Assembly: GCA_003155915.1 (NCBI GenBank)
Contig: PMFA01000018.1
Coordinates: forward strand, 1-51,964
DNA length: 51,964 nt
Direction of reading: 5' to 3'
Origin: Acidimicrobiaceae bacterium
GTDB lineage: Bacteria; Actinomycetota; Acidimicrobiia; Acidimicrobiales; RAAP-2
In this document: positions 8,591-16,830 of the stretch, piece by piece
Layout of the letters: each line of letters starts with the position of its first letter
How positions within the stretch are numbered: the stretch's first letter is position 1
Position numbers and translations under genes: made by a program
Notes under the pieces: model-generated
The model's database searches: none
What the model was told of the DNA's origin: nothing
Seen by the model: the letters and a program-made list of their open reading frames with translations, nothing else

Positions 8591-9781
8591 ATGTTGCGCT
8601 TCCTTACGGCCGGAGAGAGTCACGGTCCTTCCCTCAGTGTCATCGTCGAAGGACTACCCGCGGGACTCGATATTGGCGTCGAAGAGATCGCTGACGAGTT
8701 GGCTCGCCGTCGTCTCGGCTACGGACGCGGACCTCGAATGCGATTCGAGCGAGACGAGTTACGACTGATCGGGGGCGTGCGCCACGGGCGCACACTCGGC
8801 TCGCCGGTCGCGGTCGAGATCTTGAACTCCGAATGGCCCAAGTGGGAACAAGAGATGTCCGCGGCCCCGGGCACGCCGGCACAAAAGCAAACGAAACCTC
8901 GGCCCGGTCACGCCGATTTAGCCGGCATGCAGAAGTACAACTTCGACGACGCGCGCGACGTGTTGGAGCGAGCGAGCGCCCGAGAGACCGCGGCACGAGT
9001 CGTGGCCGGTGCACTCGCTAAGGCGCTGCTCTCCACGATCGGGGTGGCGATCGTGAGTCACGTGATTCGAATCGGCGAGGCCGCTACGCCGAGTGACGTG
9101 CGACCGCTCCCGAGTGACCTCGACGCGGTCGACGAAAATGAGGTTCGCTGCTTCGATCCCGAGAGTTCCGCAGCCATGGTCCTCGAGATCAAGGCCGCCG
9201 CGAAGGTCGGCGACTCACTCGGCGGCATCGTCGAAGTCATCGCCTACGGAGTGCCGGTGGGACTCGGCAGCCACGTGCACTGGGATCGCAAACTCGACGG
9301 ACTACTCGCCGGCGCACTCATGAGCATTCAGGCGGTGAAGGCGGTCGAGATCGGGGACGGATTCTCCCAGGCCTCCCAGCGCGGCAGTGTCGCGCACGAC
9401 GCCATCGCCGTGGACGACTCGTTCGACCAAGGCGGCGGCTACATTCGGCGCACCGATCACGCGGGTGGCACGGAAGGGGGGATCTCTTCCGGCGCGCCGA
9501 TCATCGCCAAGGTAGCGATGAAGCCACTCTCGACGCTGAATCGACCGGTGCTCGAGACGGTGGACGTCGTGACGCGCGAGAGCGCGGTCTCGTTCAAGGA
9601 ACGCACCGACGTGACGGCCGTCCCGGCGCTCGGTGTCGTGAGCGAAGCGATGATGGCACTCGTCCTGGCCAACGAGGCCCTACGAAAGTTCGGCGGCGAC
9701 TCCGTGGAGGAGTTCGCGCGAAACCACGCGTCGTACATCGCGAATCTCGGTTCGACCTCATCGGCCGCTCGTCCCGGCTAA
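8591..9781 (+). CDS. aroC: Chorismate synthase
   Basis: Last step of the shikimate pathway: trans-elimination of phosphate from EPSP to give chorismate, using reduced FMN. The 396-residue protein begins with the signature RFLTAGESHGPSL and contains RPGHADLAGMQKY, RASARETAARV, and TEGGISSGAPI near the C-terminal third. It heads a tight aroC-aroK-aroB-aroQ cluster. Chorismate also feeds the menaquinone genes at the start of this window. Confidence 0.97.
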   Translation: MLRFLTAGESHGPSLSVIVEGLPAGLDIGVEEIADELARRRLGYGRGPRMRFERDELRLIGGVRHGRTLGSPVAVEILNSEWPKWEQEMSAAPGTPAQKQTKPRPGHADLAGMQKYNFDDARDVLERASARETAARVVAGALAKALLSTIGVAIVSHVIRIGEAATPSDVRPLPSDLDAVDENEVRCFDPESSAAMVLEIKAAAKVGDSLGGIVEVIAYGVPVGLGSHVHWDRKLDGLLAGALMSIQAVKAVEIGDGFSQASQRGSVAHDAIAVDDSFDQGGGYIRRTDHAGGTEGGISSGAPIIAKVAMKPLSTLNRPVLETVDVVTRESAVSFKERTDVTAVPALGVVSEAMMALVLANEALRKFGGDSVEEFARNHASYIANLGSTSSAARPG

Positions 9782-9783
9782 CC

Positions 9784-10290
9784 GTGAGCCGCCTCATCCT
9801 CGTCGGTCTCCCCGGCACCGGAAAGACCACGGTCGCTCGAGCGCTCGCTTCGCTCTGGCACTGCGAGGCCGTCGACACCGACGACATTCTCGCCACCACC
9901 ACGGGCGTGGCGGCGGCGCAGTATCTGCGTGAGGCCGGCGAGATCGATTTTCGTTCGCGTGAACTCGAGTCGTTGCGAGCGGCGCTCGATGAAGCGACCG
10001 ACGCGGTCATCGCGACCGGCGGCGGCATCGTCTGTTCGCCGGACGCGCGAGAGGACCTGGCGCACGAGTTCACGCTGTGGCTCGACTGTGACGACGAGGT
10101 AATACTCGCGCGACTCGGTGACGTCGAGCGACCGCTGCTGGCCGAGCGACCAGCGGAAGCACTCGCGAAGCTTCGGCGCGATCGAGTCGAGTGGTACCGC
10201 GAAGTTTCGCGTTCCCGGATCGACACTTCAGCATCACTCGACGAAGTGATCGCGCGCGTCACGCGTGAAGTCGGTAGGTTGACGCGATGA
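9784..10290 (+). CDS. aroK: Shikimate kinase
   Basis: A P-loop kinase of 168 residues that phosphorylates shikimate. The Walker A motif GLPGTGKTT covers residues 8-16. DTDD follows as the shikimate/Mg-binding region, then GGGIV and RPLLAE (lid region). The GTG start at 9784 comes 2 nt after the aroC stop, and the gene overlaps aroB by 4 nt (ATGA). Confidence 0.95.
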   Translation: MSRLILVGLPGTGKTTVARALASLWHCEAVDTDDILATTTGVAAAQYLREAGEIDFRSRELESLRAALDEATDAVIATGGGIVCSPDAREDLAHEFTLWLDCDDEVILARLGDVERPLLAERPAEALAKLRRDRVEWYREVSRSRIDTSASLDEVIARVTREVGRLTR

Positions 10291-11336
10291 ACGTGGGTGT
10301 CGAACTAGGGGAACGGAGCTACGACGTAGTCCTCGCCGACGGCGCACGAGAGCAACTCGCCGAGCTGATCGCCGCGCGCGCGTCGCGAGCCCGCGTCGCG
10401 TTGATTGTGACCACCCCCACGATTGCCGCGCAACCGTGGTTCCAAATGACGAGCGGCATTGAACAACACGTGCTCACGGTTCCCGACGGCGAAGTCGCGA
10501 AATCACTCGACGTGCTCGAAGGTCTTCTCGAGGAGGTCGCGAAGTTCGAACTGTCGCGCCACGACGTGCTCGTCGGCGTCGGCGGCGGTGCCTTGACCGA
10601 CCTCGTGGGATTCGCGGCGGCGACGTACCTTCGCGGCATTGCCCTCGTGCAGATACCGACGTCGCTCGTCGGCCAGGTCGACGCCGCGATTGGCGGGAAG
10701 ACGGGCGTCAACTTGCGTTCCGGCAAGAACCTCGTCGGCGCGTTTCACCAGCCGATCGGTGTGTTGTGTGACTTCGAGACGATCGCCACGCTGCCCGAAC
10801 GCGAACGCGTCGGCGGTCTCGGTGAGGTGGCGAAGTGTTGGCTCTTGGAAGGTGGGTTCGCCGCGGAGTTGAACGACGTCTCGCTGCACGACCTGATCGT
10901 GATGTCGGTGACATTGAAGGCCGCGATCGTCAGTGCCGACGAACACGAGGGAGGCCGACGCGCCCTCTTGAACTACGGCCACACGTTGGCCCACGCCCTC
11001 GAGAAAGTGGCGCTGGCTCGCGACGGTGACGAGTTACGCCATGGTGAAGCGGTCGCGATCGGCCTGGCCTTCGCCGTCAGGTTGGCGGAGGCGTTGGGTC
11101 GGGTCGACAACAGCGAAGTGGTGCGACACGACGAGGTGCTGGACTTTTTTGGTCTCAATCGTCGAGTCCCCGAGGACTTTCGAACGTCATCACTCTTGGA
11201 AGCCATGGCGCACGATAAAAAGGCGCACCACGACCTGACCTTCGTGCTCGCGGGCGCCGAGGGCTTCGAGACCGTGAGTGGTGTCGACCCACAACTCGTG
11301 GGCGACGTGTTGGAGAGATTTCGAGGAGAACAATGA
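10287..11336 (+). CDS. aroB: 3-dehydroquinate synthase
   Basis: NAD- and metal-dependent cyclase that turns DAHP into 3-dehydroquinate. The 349-residue protein has the NAD-binding GVGGGALTDLVGFAAATYLRG, the substrate-loop QVDAAIGGKTGVNL, and metal-ligand regions around GHTLAHALE and LRHGEAVAIG. It is coupled to aroK and aroQ by ATGA overlaps at both ends. Confidence 0.96.
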   Translation: MNVGVELGERSYDVVLADGAREQLAELIAARASRARVALIVTTPTIAAQPWFQMTSGIEQHVLTVPDGEVAKSLDVLEGLLEEVAKFELSRHDVLVGVGGGALTDLVGFAAATYLRGIALVQIPTSLVGQVDAAIGGKTGVNLRSGKNLVGAFHQPIGVLCDFETIATLPERERVGGLGEVAKCWLLEGGFAAELNDVSLHDLIVMSVTLKAAIVSADEHEGGRRALLNYGHTLAHALEKVALARDGDELRHGEAVAIGLAFAVRLAEALGRVDNSEVVRHDEVLDFFGLNRRVPEDFRTSSLLEAMAHDKKAHHDLTFVLAGAEGFETVSGVDPQLVGDVLERFRGEQ

Positions 11337-11779
11337 GTAACGAGATTCTGCTGTTGTCGGGTCCCAACCTCGATTTACTGGGTACGCGCAATCCCGAGAT
11401 CTACGGGACGACCACGCTGGCCGAGCACGTCGAGCGCTTTACGAAGCTCGCGAGTGACGCCGGTTTCAGCGTTCGACACGTGCAGTCGAACTTCGAAGGC
11501 GACCTCATCGAAGCGGTGCACGGCGCACGCGAGAGTGCCGTGGCGATCGTGATAAATGCCGGTGCGCTCACCCACTCGTCGTGGGCCCTCGCCGACGCCC
11601 TCGACACCTTCAACGGAATAAAGGTGGAGGTCCACCTCTCGAATCCCGCGGCGCGAGAGCCCTTTCGTCACCTCAGCACGCTCGCCGGTTCGGTCAGTGG
11701 TTCCATTGCCGGATTCGGCGCCACGAGCTACGAACTCGCGCTCGACGCCGTTCGGCGTTTGACGTCACCGTCGTCGTAA
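11333..11779 (+). CDS. aroQ: 3-dehydroquinate dehydratase, type II
   Basis: A 148-residue type II dehydroquinase, unrelated to the Schiff-base type I enzyme. Signatures are GPNLDLLGTRNPEIYG with the catalytic Tyr, the Asn-rich NAGALTHSS loop, and EVHLSNPAAREPFRH with the catalytic His. It closes the aro operon. No pepQ separates it from efp, unlike the mycobacterial order. Confidence 0.95.
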   Translation: MSNEILLLSGPNLDLLGTRNPEIYGTTTLAEHVERFTKLASDAGFSVRHVQSNFEGDLIEAVHGARESAVAIVINAGALTHSSWALADALDTFNGIKVEVHLSNPAAREPFRHLSTLAGSVSGSIAGFGATSYELALDAVRRLTSPSS

Positions 11780-11793
11780 TCGGGCACCGAAGC

Positions 11794-11816
11794 GCGTTGC
11801 CTAGACTAGGCAACGC
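11794..11816. promoter_or_regulatory. Perfect 23-bp palindrome over the efp -10
   Basis: Arms of 11 bp, GCGTTGCCTAG and its exact complement, flank a single central A at 11805. The efp -10 TAGACT (11802-11807) lies in the centre. A dimeric regulator bound here would cover the promoter. As RNA it could fold into an 8-bp stem with a 7-nt loop, but no U-tract follows, so a terminator for aroQ is less likely. Confidence 0.6.
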
Positions 11817-11842
11817 ACGATTCGCGAAAGGTCCCCACGCCC

Positions 11843-12406
11843 ATGGCTGCAATTTCAACGTCGGACATTAAGAACGGCATCACGATAAAGCTCGACGACG
11901 GTCTCTTCACGGTGATCGAGTTCCAACACGTCAAGCCGGGCAAGGGTGGCGCGTTCGTGCGCACCAAGTTGCGCAATGCCCGTTCGGGTGCCGTCATCGA
12001 ACGCACGTACCGATCGGACGAACGCCTGGAGCAGGCGATGATGGACAAGCGCGACACCCAGTTCCTCTACCGTGACGGCGACGACTACATCTTCATGGAT
12101 CAGTCGACCTACGACCAGGTGCCGGTGTCATCCAAGAGCCTCGGTGAAGCGGCCAACTTTCTCAAAGAGACCGGCAAGGCCATGCTCATCCTCCACGACG
12201 ACGAGATCATCGGGGTGGAACTCCCGGCGTCGGTCGAGTTGACGATCACCGAGACCGAACCGGGCATCCAGGGCGATCGTGTGTCGGGCGCGCGCAAGTC
12301 CGCGACGTTGGAGACCGGTCTCGTCGTGCAGGTCCCGTTGTTCGTGGGACCGGGAGAACTCATCAAGGTCGATACGCGCACCGGTGAATACATGACCCGG
12401 GCCTAA
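11843..12406 (+). CDS. efp: Elongation factor P
   Basis: Relieves ribosome stalling at polyproline codons. The protein has 187 residues in the usual three beta-barrel domains. The tip loop KPGKGGAFVRTKLRN places Lys34 at the position that is post-translationally modified in other bacteria. The C-terminal end (GPGELIKVDTRTGEYMTRA) is typical. It has a 5' leader of about 28 nt with a GAAAGG ribosome site, unlike its leaderless neighbours, and nusB follows after 1 nt. Confidence 0.97.
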   Translation: MAAISTSDIKNGITIKLDDGLFTVIEFQHVKPGKGGAFVRTKLRNARSGAVIERTYRSDERLEQAMMDKRDTQFLYRDGDDYIFMDQSTYDQVPVSSKSLGEAANFLKETGKAMLILHDDEIIGVELPASVELTITETEPGIQGDRVSGARKSATLETGLVVQVPLFVGPGELIKVDTRTGEYMTRA

Positions 12407-12407
12407 A

Positions 12408-12809
12408 GTGAGCGAACTCGGTGTCCAACGGCACCACTCTCGCGAACGCGCCTTGGAGATCATGTACGAAGCGTCGATGAAGGAGCGTCCGGTCCTCGTC
12501 GTGGTGGAAGAACTCAATCTGCGACCGGACGAGTACGCGCTCGCACTTCTGAGGTCGAGTGAGCTCAATGAGTCTCGCGCCAACGAGCTCATCAGCGAGT
12601 TCTCCATTGACTGGCCCCTCGATCGAATCGCCCTGGTCGATCGCTTGGTCATGACGTTGGCGGTCGGCGAAATGATGATGCAGGACGCGCCGCCCAAGGC
12701 CGTGATCCTCGACGAAGCCGTCGAGCTGGCGAAGGTGTACTCCACCGACGCGTCGCCTAAATTCGTCAACGGAGTGTTATCTTCGATCGCTGAGCACATA
12801 CTCAGCTGA
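12408..12809 (+). CDS. nusB: Transcription antitermination protein NusB
   Basis: A helical RNA-binding protein of 133 residues that pairs with NusE (S10) on boxA of rRNA transcripts. The N-terminal RHHSRERALEIMYEA stretch (here QRHHSRERALEIMYEAS) and the C-terminal LDEAVELAKVYSTDASPKFVNGVL are family signatures. GTG 12408 follows the efp TAA by 1 nt. The efp-nusB pair is the usual actinobacterial order. Confidence 0.93.
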   Translation: MSELGVQRHHSRERALEIMYEASMKERPVLVVVEELNLRPDEYALALLRSSELNESRANELISEFSIDWPLDRIALVDRLVMTLAVGEMMMQDAPPKAVILDEAVELAKVYSTDASPKFVNGVLSSIAEHILS

Positions 12810-12826
12810 ACAGGGGAGTTCCACGG

Positions 12827-14563
12827 ATGCCGGGTATGGGTGGTTCGTCGTTCTCGAGCACCAATCCGCTCGTCGTGTCACTCTTTCGTCACAGTGGTTT
12901 CGAGACCAGTGTGTCGTGGATCATCGCGATCGCCCTCGTGATGCTGGTCGTCGCGAGCGTCCTTCGCCGGGTGAACACCTTCAATCTGTCCGCGGGCGGA
13001 CTGGGCGAAGCGCGCAGCCGGACGTACCTTCGCATGGCCTTCGGGGCCATCTGGCTCATCGACGGGATTTTGCAGTTCCAGGCGTCGATGCCGTTGGGCA
13101 TGGCCAATGGCGTCGTCGCACCGGCCGCCGCGGGCACGCCGAGTTGGCTACACGCGCTGATGTTCGATGGCATCGGCATATGGAACAACCATCCGATCGC
13201 CTTGGCAGTGGGCACGGCGTGGATACAGGTGGGCATCGGGCTCCTCTTGATCGTCTCGAACGCGACGATCGGGCGGATCGCGGCCGCGGTGTCCGTGGGC
13301 TGGGCCGGACTTATCTGGTTGGTCGGCAACGGTGCGGGCGGAATCTTCCAATCGACCAACTCAATTCTGTTCGGCTGGCCCGGCGCGTCGTTGTTCTATC
13401 TCGTGGCCGGTTTATGGCTTGCGTTGCCGACGGTGAACTTCCCCGAACGATTCTCGCGTTACACGCTGCGGGGTTTGAGCGTGCTGGCCGCCGTCGGCGC
13501 ACTGTTGCAGTGTCTGCCGTCGCGGGGATTTTGGCACGGCGGCGACACCAACGCGATGACCGTGATGACCTCGACCATGACGGCGACGCCACAGCCACAC
13601 GCACTGGCGTGGATCGTGCGACACTTCGGTGACTTCGCCGGCACCCTGGGCGGGGGCTTCAACGTCATGGTCATCATCTGGCTGGGCGTGTGTGCGGCCG
13701 GGCTGTGGATCGCGAGCGAGCGGGATCTGCGATGGCCGACCAGAGCGTTCGTGATCGGCTGCCTCTTCTTCTGGGTGGTGGCCCAGGACGTTCCCTTGTG
13801 GGGAGGGCTCGCGACGGACGTGAACTCCTTGATCCCCATGGCGCTACTGGCGTGGTGCGCGAGTCCGGCGCGCGCGACACCGACAGCGCTGCGCCGACGG
13901 CTACCGGTCGAGATGCGTTCGAGTTCGGGCGCCGTGGTCGCGTCATTCGCGTCGGCGATGCTGGTGTTCTCGGTCGTCTCGATGAGTTGGGCCTCGGGCG
14001 CGTCGGCCGAAAGTACGTTGTACCTCGCCCAGAATGGTCCCGCGTCGTCGGTCAATACTCCCGCACCACGCTTCACGCTCACGGATCAAGACGGTACGAC
14101 CTATTCATTGAACGAGCACGCCGGACATTACACATTGCTCACATTCCTCGACCCCGAGTGCTGGACCGACTGTCCACTCCTGGCGGCCCAATTGCGTCAG
14201 GTGCGAAGCGACCTTTCACCGGGCGCCAAACTCGACATCGTTGCGGTCGCGGCTGATCCGTACCACGAGACCCTGGCCAACGTAAATCACTTCATCGATA
14301 TTCATGGTCTGAAAAGCGTGAAGGACTTCTACTTCGTGACCGGGCCACTGCACTCGGTCCAGAAGGTCTGGGGCGCGTACGGCATCGGGGTCTCGATGGT
14401 ACCGACGGACAAGATGAGCATCCACTCGGACCTCATGTTCATCATCACGCCGCACGGCCGTCTCACGTGGATCATTCCCGACGAGCCGCTCGCGAACTGG
14501 GCCGGTCAACATTCGGCGGAAAGCGAACTATTGAGCCTGCTCCATCAGTCCGGCGTGCACTGA
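12827..14563 (+). CDS. Multi-pass membrane protein fused to a C-terminal SCO1/SenC redoxin domain
   Basis: A 578-residue fusion. Residues 1 to about 345 hold roughly eight hydrophobic helices with a DoxX-like flavour (AFGAIWLIDGILQFQ, residues 71-85). Another hydrophobic segment (about 368-390) precedes an exported-looking domain. From about 410 the domain is SCO1/SenC-like: APRFTLTDQDG, the CxxxC copper/thiol site Cys445-Cys449 (ECWTDC) and the downstream His533 in IHSDLMFI. SCO proteins load copper into cytochrome oxidase CuA or act as thiol reductases. GGGGAG lies before the ATG at 12827. I do not recognise a named family for the whole protein. Confidence 0.75.
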   Translation: MPGMGGSSFSSTNPLVVSLFRHSGFETSVSWIIAIALVMLVVASVLRRVNTFNLSAGGLGEARSRTYLRMAFGAIWLIDGILQFQASMPLGMANGVVAPAAAGTPSWLHALMFDGIGIWNNHPIALAVGTAWIQVGIGLLLIVSNATIGRIAAAVSVGWAGLIWLVGNGAGGIFQSTNSILFGWPGASLFYLVAGLWLALPTVNFPERFSRYTLRGLSVLAAVGALLQCLPSRGFWHGGDTNAMTVMTSTMTATPQPHALAWIVRHFGDFAGTLGGGFNVMVIIWLGVCAAGLWIASERDLRWPTRAFVIGCLFFWVVAQDVPLWGGLATDVNSLIPMALLAWCASPARATPTALRRRLPVEMRSSSGAVVASFASAMLVFSVVSMSWASGASAESTLYLAQNGPASSVNTPAPRFTLTDQDGTTYSLNEHAGHYTLLTFLDPECWTDCPLLAAQLRQVRSDLSPGAKLDIVAVAADPYHETLANVNHFIDIHGLKSVKDFYFVTGPLHSVQKVWGAYGIGVSMVPTDKMSIHSDLMFIITPHGRLTWIIPDEPLANWAGQHSAESELLSLLHQSGVH

Positions 14564-14569
14564 GCGAGT

Positions 14570-14598
14570 CGCTGATCTGCGTCGAGGACGCATCAGCG
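14570..14598. terminator. Hairpin between convergent genes
   Basis: CGCTGA (14570-14575) and TGCGTC (14578-14583) pair with GACGCA (14587-14592) and TCAGCG (14593-14598), with a 2-nt bulge and a GAG loop. It sits exactly between the two convergent stops. No U-tract follows on either strand, so efficiency is uncertain. Confidence 0.4.
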
Positions 14599-14922
14599 TC
14601 AAACGTCGTGTTTGTCCGGCGAGGCCGATTGATCGCTCTGGTGCACGGAGGCGAGGTACGCGTTCCACGCGTCGAGCTTGGGGTCCTCGTCGTCGAATAC
14701 GACCGGGTGTCGGGAACCGTCGCCGCGCTCTTCCTGGAGCAGTTTGTGCCACATGTACACCGCGTAGAGGCCGAGTAGCGGCCACTCAAAGACGTAGGCC
14801 CACGAAAGTGTGTTGCCGCCGAGCGCGCGTTTCATTTCGAAGATGAAGGCCGGTACGCAAATCAATTCGGCGAGGAAAAGGCCGACATTGATCCTGAACG
14901 TGGTCTTGGTGCGAGCCGCCAT
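14599..14922 (-). CDS. Small membrane protein, unknown function (107 aa)
   Basis: Two hydrophobic segments, roughly residues 11-30 (INVGLFLAELICVPAFIFEM) and 39-58 (LSWAYVFEWPLLGLYAVYMW), then a charged cytoplasmic tail. I recognise no catalytic motif. ATG 14922 lies 7 nt after a TAAAAT -10, so this gene is also nearly leaderless. It is convergent with the SCO1-fusion gene. Confidence 0.65.
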   Translation of the reverse strand: MAARTKTTFRINVGLFLAELICVPAFIFEMKRALGGNTLSWAYVFEWPLLGLYAVYMWHKLLQEERGDGSRHPVVFDDEDPKLDAWNAYLASVHQSDQSASPDKHDV

Positions 14923-14929
14923 TGAAGAA

Positions 14930-14935
14930 ATTTTA
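14930..14935 (-). promoter_or_regulatory. -10 element TAAAAT, near-leaderless promoter
   Basis: Minus-strand TAAAAT with a 7-nt spacer to ATG 14922. Confidence 0.5.
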
Positions 14936-15167
14936 GACCCGATCTGTCGTGGTCCACCACCACGTCGTGCGCGGGCAACCTTCGTCGGTTCGCTCGTGGA
15001 TTATCTCGACGGTGCACTTCGTGGCACCGAGTTTCGTACGATTCGTGCTCACATTCCGTAGTTCGAGGAGACCGATTCCCCAGCGAACGCTGTTTCGCGA
15101 CCGACTCGGCACGGCTGTTCTCAGTACGGATCGCCGGGTCCTCAACGATTGTGGCGTCCACAACGAC

Positions 15168-15173
15168 TACGAT
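15168..15173 (+). promoter_or_regulatory. Candidate -10 (TACGAT) of the pyr operon
   Basis: Would start transcription near 15180, giving a leader of about 98 nt that includes the PyrR-binding loop. No -35 match is seen. Confidence 0.4.
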
Positions 15174-15234
15174 GAACACGATTCATTAAGACAACACGGC
15201 CCGGACACAGGCTCACATGAGCAAGGTACGGGGT

Positions 15235-15275
15235 CGTCGTGAAGCGGGTCCAGTGAGGCTCGTACGACGGGAGAG
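15235..15275 (+). promoter_or_regulatory. PyrR-binding RNA loop overlapping the pyrR ribosome site
   Basis: GTCCAGTGAGGCT (15248-15260) matches the conserved PyrR recognition loop known from Bacillus and mycobacterial pyr leaders (UCCAGnGAGGCU). It is enclosed by a stem of CGTCGT (15235-15240) with ACGACG (15264-15269). The 3' side runs into GGGAG (15269-15273), the ribosome site for ATG 15278. UMP-bound PyrR should stabilise the loop and block translation, as described for mycobacteria. No terminator-antiterminator pair is obvious. Confidence 0.78.
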
Positions 15276-15277
15276 CG

Positions 15278-15847
15278 ATGGGCAACGAGGACGAACGCCA
15301 GGCGCGAACACGCGGCCTGGCGTTCACTGCGAAGAGCCAGCTGATGACGACCGACGACGTGACGCGCGCCGTGCGTCGCATGGCACACGAGATCGTCGAG
15401 CGCAATCACGACGTGGCGTCACTTTCGATCATCGGACTGCAGACGGGCGGTACGGCGCCCGCGTCTGCGCTCGCGTCGATTCTCACCGAGGTCTCGGGAC
15501 AATCGGTCAGTGCCGGAGTGCTCGACGTCTCGTTCTACCGCGACGACCTGTCGCGCAACCCCTTACCGACGTCATCGGCGACGGACATCGACCACGACCT
15601 CACCGATCGCACCGTCGTGCTCGTGGACGACGTTCTCTTCACCGGCCGAACCATCCGCGCCGCGCTCAACGCGCTCTCCGACTGGGGCCGACCCCGCGCG
15701 GTGCAACTCGCGGTGTTGGTGGACCGCGGTCATCGCGAATTGCCGATCCGCCCCGACTACGTCGGCAAGAATCTCCCGACGTCCAAGGATGAAGCCATTG
15801 TCGCCACGCTCGAGGGCGTGTGGATCGGCACGAGGGAAGGGTCATGA
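15278..15847 (+). CDS. pyrR: Bifunctional pyr operon regulator / uracil phosphoribosyltransferase
   Basis: An RNA-binding regulator of 189 residues that senses UMP against PRPP and controls the pyr operon. The type I phosphoribosyltransferase PRPP loop is VVLVDDVLFTGRTIRAAL (about residues 111-128). The N-terminal SIIGLQTGGTAPA and the flexible DVSFYRDDLSRNP are typical of PyrR. ATG 15278 has GGGAG 4 nt upstream, inside the PyrR-loop stem, which suggests autoregulation. The stop overlaps pyrB by ATGA. Confidence 0.94.
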   Translation: MGNEDERQARTRGLAFTAKSQLMTTDDVTRAVRRMAHEIVERNHDVASLSIIGLQTGGTAPASALASILTEVSGQSVSAGVLDVSFYRDDLSRNPLPTSSATDIDHDLTDRTVVLVDDVLFTGRTIRAALNALSDWGRPRAVQLAVLVDRGHRELPIRPDYVGKNLPTSKDEAIVATLEGVWIGTREGS

Positions 15848-16830
15848 TCGAGTCCATCCGGGGTCGCAGCCTCCTCTCGCTCGACGAGCTCTCCAAGGCA
15901 GCGATGGTCGAAGTCCTCGACACGGCCGAATCGTTCGTCGAGGTGAATCGTCGGAGCATCAAGAAGGTGCCCGCCCTCAAGGGCCGCGTGGTGGCCTCGC
16001 TCTTCTTCGAAGAGTCGACGCGCACCCGGCTCAGTTTCGAAACCGCGGCGAAGCGACTCAGCGCGGACGTCCTCTCGTTGGCGGTGGCGTCGAGCAGCGT
16101 CAAGAAGGGTGAGTCGCTGCGTGACACCATCGCGACGATCGACGCGTTGGGCATCGACGCCGTGGTGATGCGTCACCGTTCGAGCGGTGCCGCGCTCCAG
16201 GTCAGCCGCTACGTGCCGCACGTGCGAGTCATCAACGGTGGCGATGGTCAACACCAGCATCCGACTCAGGGACTATTGGATGCCTTCACGGTTCGACAGG
16301 TCTTGTGCGAGCGCCACGACACGACCGGCCTCGAGTCCGGGGCGGCGATGTTCGAAGGTCTACGAATCTTGATCGTGGGCGACATCCGCCACAGCCGAGT
16401 CGCTCGTAGTGACGTCGCGGCCTACGCCACTCTCGGCGCTGAGGTTCGCCTCTGTGCTCCGGGCACCCTGCTACCCGAGGAGGTCGCGACCTGGCCCGTC
16501 ACGGTGGTGCATGACTTCGACGAGGCGCTCGCGTGGGCCGACGTCGTCGGCCTCCTTCGACTTCAGAGCGAACGAGGTTCGGGTGCGTTCGTCGCCAGCC
16601 TGGATGAGTTCACCTTCACCAACGGACTGACGGTCGAGCGCGCACGACTGATGAAACCCGAGGCCTTGATCATGCATCCTGGTCCGATGAACCGCGGCGT
16701 GGAAATCGATTCGCGCGTCGTCGATTCGAGCCGCGCGGTCGTCGAGCGACAGGTCAGCAACGGCGTACCGATCCGAATGGCGGTGTTGTACCTGAGCGTC
16801 GCGGGATCGGGGGAGGGGCAGACACTATGA
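15844..16830 (+). CDS. pyrB: Aspartate carbamoyltransferase catalytic subunit
   Basis: Joins carbamoyl phosphate and aspartate. The 328-residue protein has the carbamoyl-phosphate site ESTRTRLSFE, VMRHRSSGAA, HPTQGLLDAFT and the C-terminal HPGPMNRGVEI. I start it at ATG 15844 (overlap with pyrR) rather than 24 nt upstream. No pyrI regulatory subunit follows, which is normal outside proteobacteria. Confidence 0.96.
   Translation: MIESIRGRSLLSLDELSKAAMVEVLDTAESFVEVNRRSIKKVPALKGRVVASLFFEESTRTRLSFETAAKRLSADVLSLAVASSSVKKGESLRDTIATIDALGIDAVVMRHRSSGAALQVSRYVPHVRVINGGDGQHQHPTQGLLDAFTVRQVLCERHDTTGLESGAAMFEGLRILIVGDIRHSRVARSDVAAYATLGAEVRLCAPGTLLPEEVATWPVTVVHDFDEALAWADVVGLLRLQSERGSGAFVASLDEFTFTNGLTVERARLMKPEALIMHPGPMNRGVEIDSRVVDSSRAVVERQVSNGVPIRMAVLYLSVAGSGEGQTL

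Larger units (their letters stand above)
14923..15277. other. Intergenic region between the small membrane gene and pyrR
   Basis: This 355-bp stretch holds the minus-strand -10 TAAAAT (14930-14935), a candidate plus-strand -10 TACGAT for pyrR (15168-15173), and the PyrR-binding loop just before pyrR. Between 14940 and 15160 I see no convincing gene, RNA or repeat; the short open frames there have no ribosome site or recognisable product. Confidence 0.6.

Noticed and set aside
14940-15160. Short open frames before pyrR as small genes
   Set aside because: They have no ribosome site, no leaderless -10 at the right distance and no recognisable product.
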